A model generated the notes under the pieces. It worked only from the letters and a program-made list of their open reading frames with translations, was not told where the DNA came from and did no database searches. Shown here in pieces: positions 6,195-8,398 of a stretch of DNA of 8,398 nt. The stretch lies in NCBI GenBank assembly GCA_007127385.1, contig SKZM01000212.1:1-8398 (forward strand), written 5' to 3'. The DNA is from Methanosalsum sp. (lineage in GTDB: Archaea; Halobacteriota; Methanosarcinia; Methanosarcinales; Methanosarcinaceae). Each line of letters opens with the position of its first letter. Position 1 is the stretch's first letter. The translations under genes were made by a program, and so were the position numbers.

Positions 6195-6503
6195 ATGCCC
6201 AAAGACCCATTGGAAATAATAAGAAATAATGATCCGGAATTATTCGATCAGATTGAAAATACAGCTGATCTGTCATTTGCTGATGGAGATATCCCTTTGA
6301 AATACAAATTACTTATAGCAATGTCCCTTGATGCATCCAAAGGAGCAGTTGATGGCGTCAAGGTTCTTGCAAAACAGGCCATGGATGAGGGAGCTACAAA
6401 AAAGGAAATATTTGAAACTTTAAGGATTACATATTATATTACAGGTGTTGGAAGTATTTATACTGCAATTAATGGCTTAATTGATTATTTTGATAATAAA
6501 TAA
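6195..6503 (+). CDS. Carboxymuconolactone decarboxylase-family protein lacking the redox cysteines
   Basis: Small helical protein of the CMD/AhpD fold (102 aa from this start), soluble and probably oligomeric. The family core is recognisable in LKYKLLIAMSLDASKGAVDGVKVLAKQAMDEGATKKEIFETLRI, where GATKKEIFETL is the diagnostic helix after the active-site helix. In AhpD-type peroxidases the active-site helix carries Cys-x-x-Cys followed by a His; here the same place reads DASKGAVDG, and the whole protein contains no cysteine. Thiol-based peroxidase chemistry is therefore ruled out and the true function is unknown. An in-frame ATG at 6159 would add MIELIGSWSERS. I prefer 6195 because of the GGAGTGA site at 6181-6187 and the TATA-like box at 6137, which puts transcription start after 6159. 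The gene converges with the permease gene, with 21 bases between the stop codons. Confidence 0.85.
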   Translation: MPKDPLEIIRNNDPELFDQIENTADLSFADGDIPLKYKLLIAMSLDASKGAVDGVKVLAKQAMDEGATKKEIFETLRITYYITGVGSIYTAINGLIDYFDNK

Positions 6504-6524
6504 TTACCATAAATATCAAATATA

Positions 6525-7739
6525 TCAATTTTGTCTCAAAGCATCTACAGGATTCATCTTTGCAGCCTTATTTGCTGGATAAATGCCTGAAATAAGTCCT
6601 ATGATCACTGATATTAAAAATCCGGTTAAGATCAGATATAATGGGAATACATGCGGGAGATCCAGATATATTTCAACAGCAAAAGATCCAACCAATCCCA
6701 GCAAGGTTCCTAGGATACCTCCGATCAAACCAATTATGATCGACTCTATTATAAACAAACCTAAAATGTCTATATAGGTAAACCCAAGAGACTTCATAAG
6801 GCCTATTTCTTTTGTTCTCTCAGTTACTGTTACCAGCATTATGTTCATGATTCCTATAGATCCTACAAGAAGCGCTATCAGTGCTACTGATGTAATAAGT
6901 ACTGTCAATGCTCCAGAAACTTCATTTAACTGGTCTATAATGTCTGCTTGATTAAATATTGAATATGGTTTTGCATCATCGTTGTCTATATCCCTGGTGG
7001 ATACTCCAAGGCTGCGTGCAAGATTTCGATCGATTTGGTCAGAAACCGGTCTCACTTCTTCTGCAGTAGCGGTTCTTGCTGAAAAACCACCATAGTCGGT
7101 TTCATCTAAAAGTTCATTCATAACTGAAATGGGTATGAATATTCTATTATCAGGCTCTGCTCCGGATTGTATAAATTCCGATTCAGGGCTTTCAATGACA
7201 CCAATGACCTTAAACTTCTGAGTTGTAACTGTTCCGTCAGTTCTTCTAAATGAAATTTCTATTGAATTTCTTGCATGGATACTCCTATCAAATCTTTCGT
7301 TGGCAATACTATCTCCTATTACAGCTACATACTTGCTTTTATCAGTAAAAAAAATTCCATTTTCCAGACTAAGGCTTGCTACATCTGCATAATCCTGTGT
7401 AGTACCCTGAATATTGATCTGTCTTGAAGTGGACATAAATGTCACCTCTGCGACTCGTTGCTTTATAGGTGACACTCCATCGACACCGGGTGTTCTTCTG
7501 ATTATTTCAAGCTGGTTATCATCAAAGATATTTATATCTTCACTGTAAATAACAATAAAATTATCTCCAATTTCTCCAAGTTCATCTGTGAAATATTGGT
7601 TAAAGCTTGCACCCAGAGATACATTGGCCACCACAGCCGCGACACCAATTATTATGCCCAGTGTTGTAAGAGCTGATCTGAGCTTGGCATTACTAATACT
7701 ACCAAAAGCAAGGACAAGTAATTGTCTGAGATCTGTCAT
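6525..7739 (-). CDS. MacB/FtsX-type ABC transporter permease
   Basis: Membrane subunit of a MacB-like ABC transporter (404 aa from this start), expected to pair with a separate LolD/MacB-type ATPase and to move lipids, peptides or drugs, or to signal by mechanotransmission. Helix 1 is at about 21-41 (SALTTLGIIIGVAAVV). A long extracellular MacB_PCD-like domain follows (about 45-275). Three C-terminal helices (about 278-302, 326-353, 365-388) form the FtsX domain. Family signatures are TVTERTKEIGLMKSLGF (304-320), the coupling region to the ATPase, and YPANKAAKMNPVDALR (387-402). The open frame extends to a TTG at 7766, adding MKKSRNEKK. I prefer the ATG at 7737-7739 because MTDLRQLLVLAF resembles family N-termini and a TATA-like box at 7781-7790 places transcription start near 7760. 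No ATPase gene occurs in the window. The only strand reversal in the region, this gene separates copy 3 from the other paralogs. Confidence 0.9.
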   Translation of the reverse strand: MTDLRQLLVLAFGSISNAKLRSALTTLGIIIGVAAVVANVSLGASFNQYFTDELGEIGDNFIVIYSEDINIFDDNQLEIIRRTPGVDGVSPIKQRVAEVTFMSTSRQINIQGTTQDYADVASLSLENGIFFTDKSKYVAVIGDSIANERFDRSIHARNSIEISFRRTDGTVTTQKFKVIGVIESPESEFIQSGAEPDNRIFIPISVMNELLDETDYGGFSARTATAEEVRPVSDQIDRNLARSLGVSTRDIDNDDAKPYSIFNQADIIDQLNEVSGALTVLITSVALIALLVGSIGIMNIMLVTVTERTKEIGLMKSLGFTYIDILGLFIIESIIIGLIGGILGTLLGLVGSFAVEIYLDLPHVFPLYLILTGFLISVIIGLISGIYPANKAAKMNPVDALRQN

Positions 7740-7780
7740 TTTTTTCTCATTCCGGGATTTCTTCAATAAGCCAGTGCTGC

Positions 7781-7790
7781 ATTTATAGTA
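7781..7790 (-). promoter_or_regulatory. TATA-like box for the permease gene
   Basis: On the minus strand the sequence reads TACTATAAAT, 42-51 bases before the ATG at 7739, giving a predicted leader of about 20 bases. An alternative is TTATATAC on the minus strand at about 7842-7849, which would give a leader near 80 bases. Confidence 0.3.
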
Positions 7791-7946
7791 AAAATACTTA
7801 CCCCGTTGATTCTAAGTTCAAATTAATTATTTGGCTTTATTTGTATATAAGTAATCCCTGGACCACTTTGATTATGATACAATATTTTGCTTCTTGCTCT
7901 AAATTTTCAGTTTATCAGGGCATACTAAGGACAAATAGATAAAAGC

Positions 7947-7954
7947 TTTATAAG
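7947..7954 (+). promoter_or_regulatory. TATA box for the third Sm_multidrug_ex copy, with adjacent palindrome
   Basis: TTTATAAG lies about 28-35 bases before the ATGs at 7979 and 7985, so the mRNA is probably leaderless or has only a few leader bases. Directly after it, AAAGTACTTT (7956-7965) is a perfect 10-base palindrome between the TATA box and the expected transcription start, a place where an archaeal repressor could bind. Confidence 0.45.
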
Positions 7955-7984
7955 TAAAGTACTTTCATTCGCTGATATATGGAC

Positions 7985-8398
7985 ATGGATTCGATAGTTC
8001 AATCGATCAGCACAGAAATGTATAATGCTGATGGACTTTGGGCATATATTCTTGTGTTTATTATCACATCTGCCCCTGTAGTAAAGATATTTATGGTGAT
8101 ACCGATAGGTATTTATGTTGAATTAAATCCGGTTGGGGTTGGTCTGGCTGCATTTCTTGCAAAGATAGTCCAGGTTCATTTTATTATAATCGGATACTAC
8201 AGGATCAAAAAATTTCACGATACATTTATCTCAAAGATTAGTTATAATGAATTGCATAGATCCCTGATAAAAAGAAAAGCATTGGAGATATGGAATAAAT
8301 ATGGTGTACAGGGTTTGTCTATAATTTCACCATGGATCATAGGGACCAACCTTGGCACAATTATGGCACTTGGATTCGGAACTCGTGGATCTGTTATT
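7985..8398 (+). CDS. Small multidrug export family membrane protein (copy 3, runs off the window)
   Basis: Third copy of the Sm_multidrug_ex / COG2426-type membrane protein, 138 codons visible and open to the window edge. It opens MDSIVQSISTEMYNADGLWA, aligning with the pseudogene's MDSVSQSLISQLN. It continues with the hydrophobic ILVFIITSAPVVKIFMVIP and a second helix around VGVGLAAFLAKIVQVHFIII. A basic, polar linker ends in KRKALEIWNKYG, followed by GVQGLSIISPWIIGTNL and GTIMALGFGTRGSVI. The Glu of copy 1 (PLIEILIVIP) is Lys here (PVVKIFMVIP) and in copy 2 (PMIKIFIVIP), so copies 2 and 3 are more alike at that site. The linker between the halves is diverged from copy 1. An ATG two codons upstream (7979) is an equally possible start; 7985 is chosen because it aligns with copy 2. 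The final helix is beyond the window. Confidence 0.85.
   Translation, partial: MDSIVQSISTEMYNADGLWAYILVFIITSAPVVKIFMVIPIGIYVELNPVGVGLAAFLAKIVQVHFIIIGYYRIKKFHDTFISKISYNELHRSLIKRKALEIWNKYGVQGLSIISPWIIGTNLGTIMALGFGTRGSVI

Noticed and set aside
6489..6520. TTTGATA / TATCAAA inverted repeat between the convergent CMD and permease genes
   Set aside because: It could be a shared terminator, but the stem is only 7 AT-rich pairs with an 18-base loop and no clear T-tract, too weak to list as a feature.
1..8398. CRISPR arrays, toxin-antitoxin pairs, phage or defence modules, tRNA genes
   Set aside because: Reading through the window I found no regularly spaced repeats, no cas-like or restriction-like genes and no tRNA-like folds. 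The two helicases are stand-alone housekeeping types, not part of a defence operon.

Overview
The window reads as chromosomal DNA from an AT-rich methanogenic archaeon. The best guess is a Methanosarcinales relative such as Methanolobus, Methanococcoides or Methanohalophilus. This rests on TATA-like boxes about 25-30 nt before start codons, few Shine-Dalgarno sites, and protein types I associate with those archaea. The genus is inference; no rRNA or tRNA is present to confirm it.

Left part (1-4466): a DEAD-box RNA helicase with a basic tail, ending in a clear hairpin plus T-tract terminator. A 463-base intergenic stretch follows, holding what looks like a short orphan remnant of an IS200/IS605 element: an AT-rich left palindrome, then the typical right-end hairpin, with no transposase. 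Next come a small class I SAM-dependent methyltransferase and a full-length RecQ DNA helicase (helicase core, zinc site, winged-helix region, HRDC). Each of these two has its own TATA-like element, so they look like separate transcription units.

Right part (4467-8398): this is organised around three related copies of a small membrane protein of the Sm_multidrug_ex / COG2426 type. Copy 1 (4588-5034) is almost complete, but an in-frame TAA cuts off its last helix. Copy 2 (5192-5565) is a pseudogene with two frameshifts and an internal deletion. Copy 3 (from 7985) is intact as far as visible and runs off the window. Between copies 2 and 3 lie an unrecognised glycine-rich membrane protein, a carboxymuconolactone decarboxylase-family protein with no cysteines, and, on the minus strand, a MacB/FtsX-type ABC transporter permease whose ATPase is not in the window.

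There is no sign of a CRISPR array, a toxin-antitoxin pair, a phage module or a large new defence system. The most notable items are the orphan IS605-like ends, the paralog family caught in different stages of decay, and the cysteine-less CMD protein. For two genes (the CMD protein and the permease) I chose a start downstream of the longest open frame, because the promoter and ribosome-site evidence points there.
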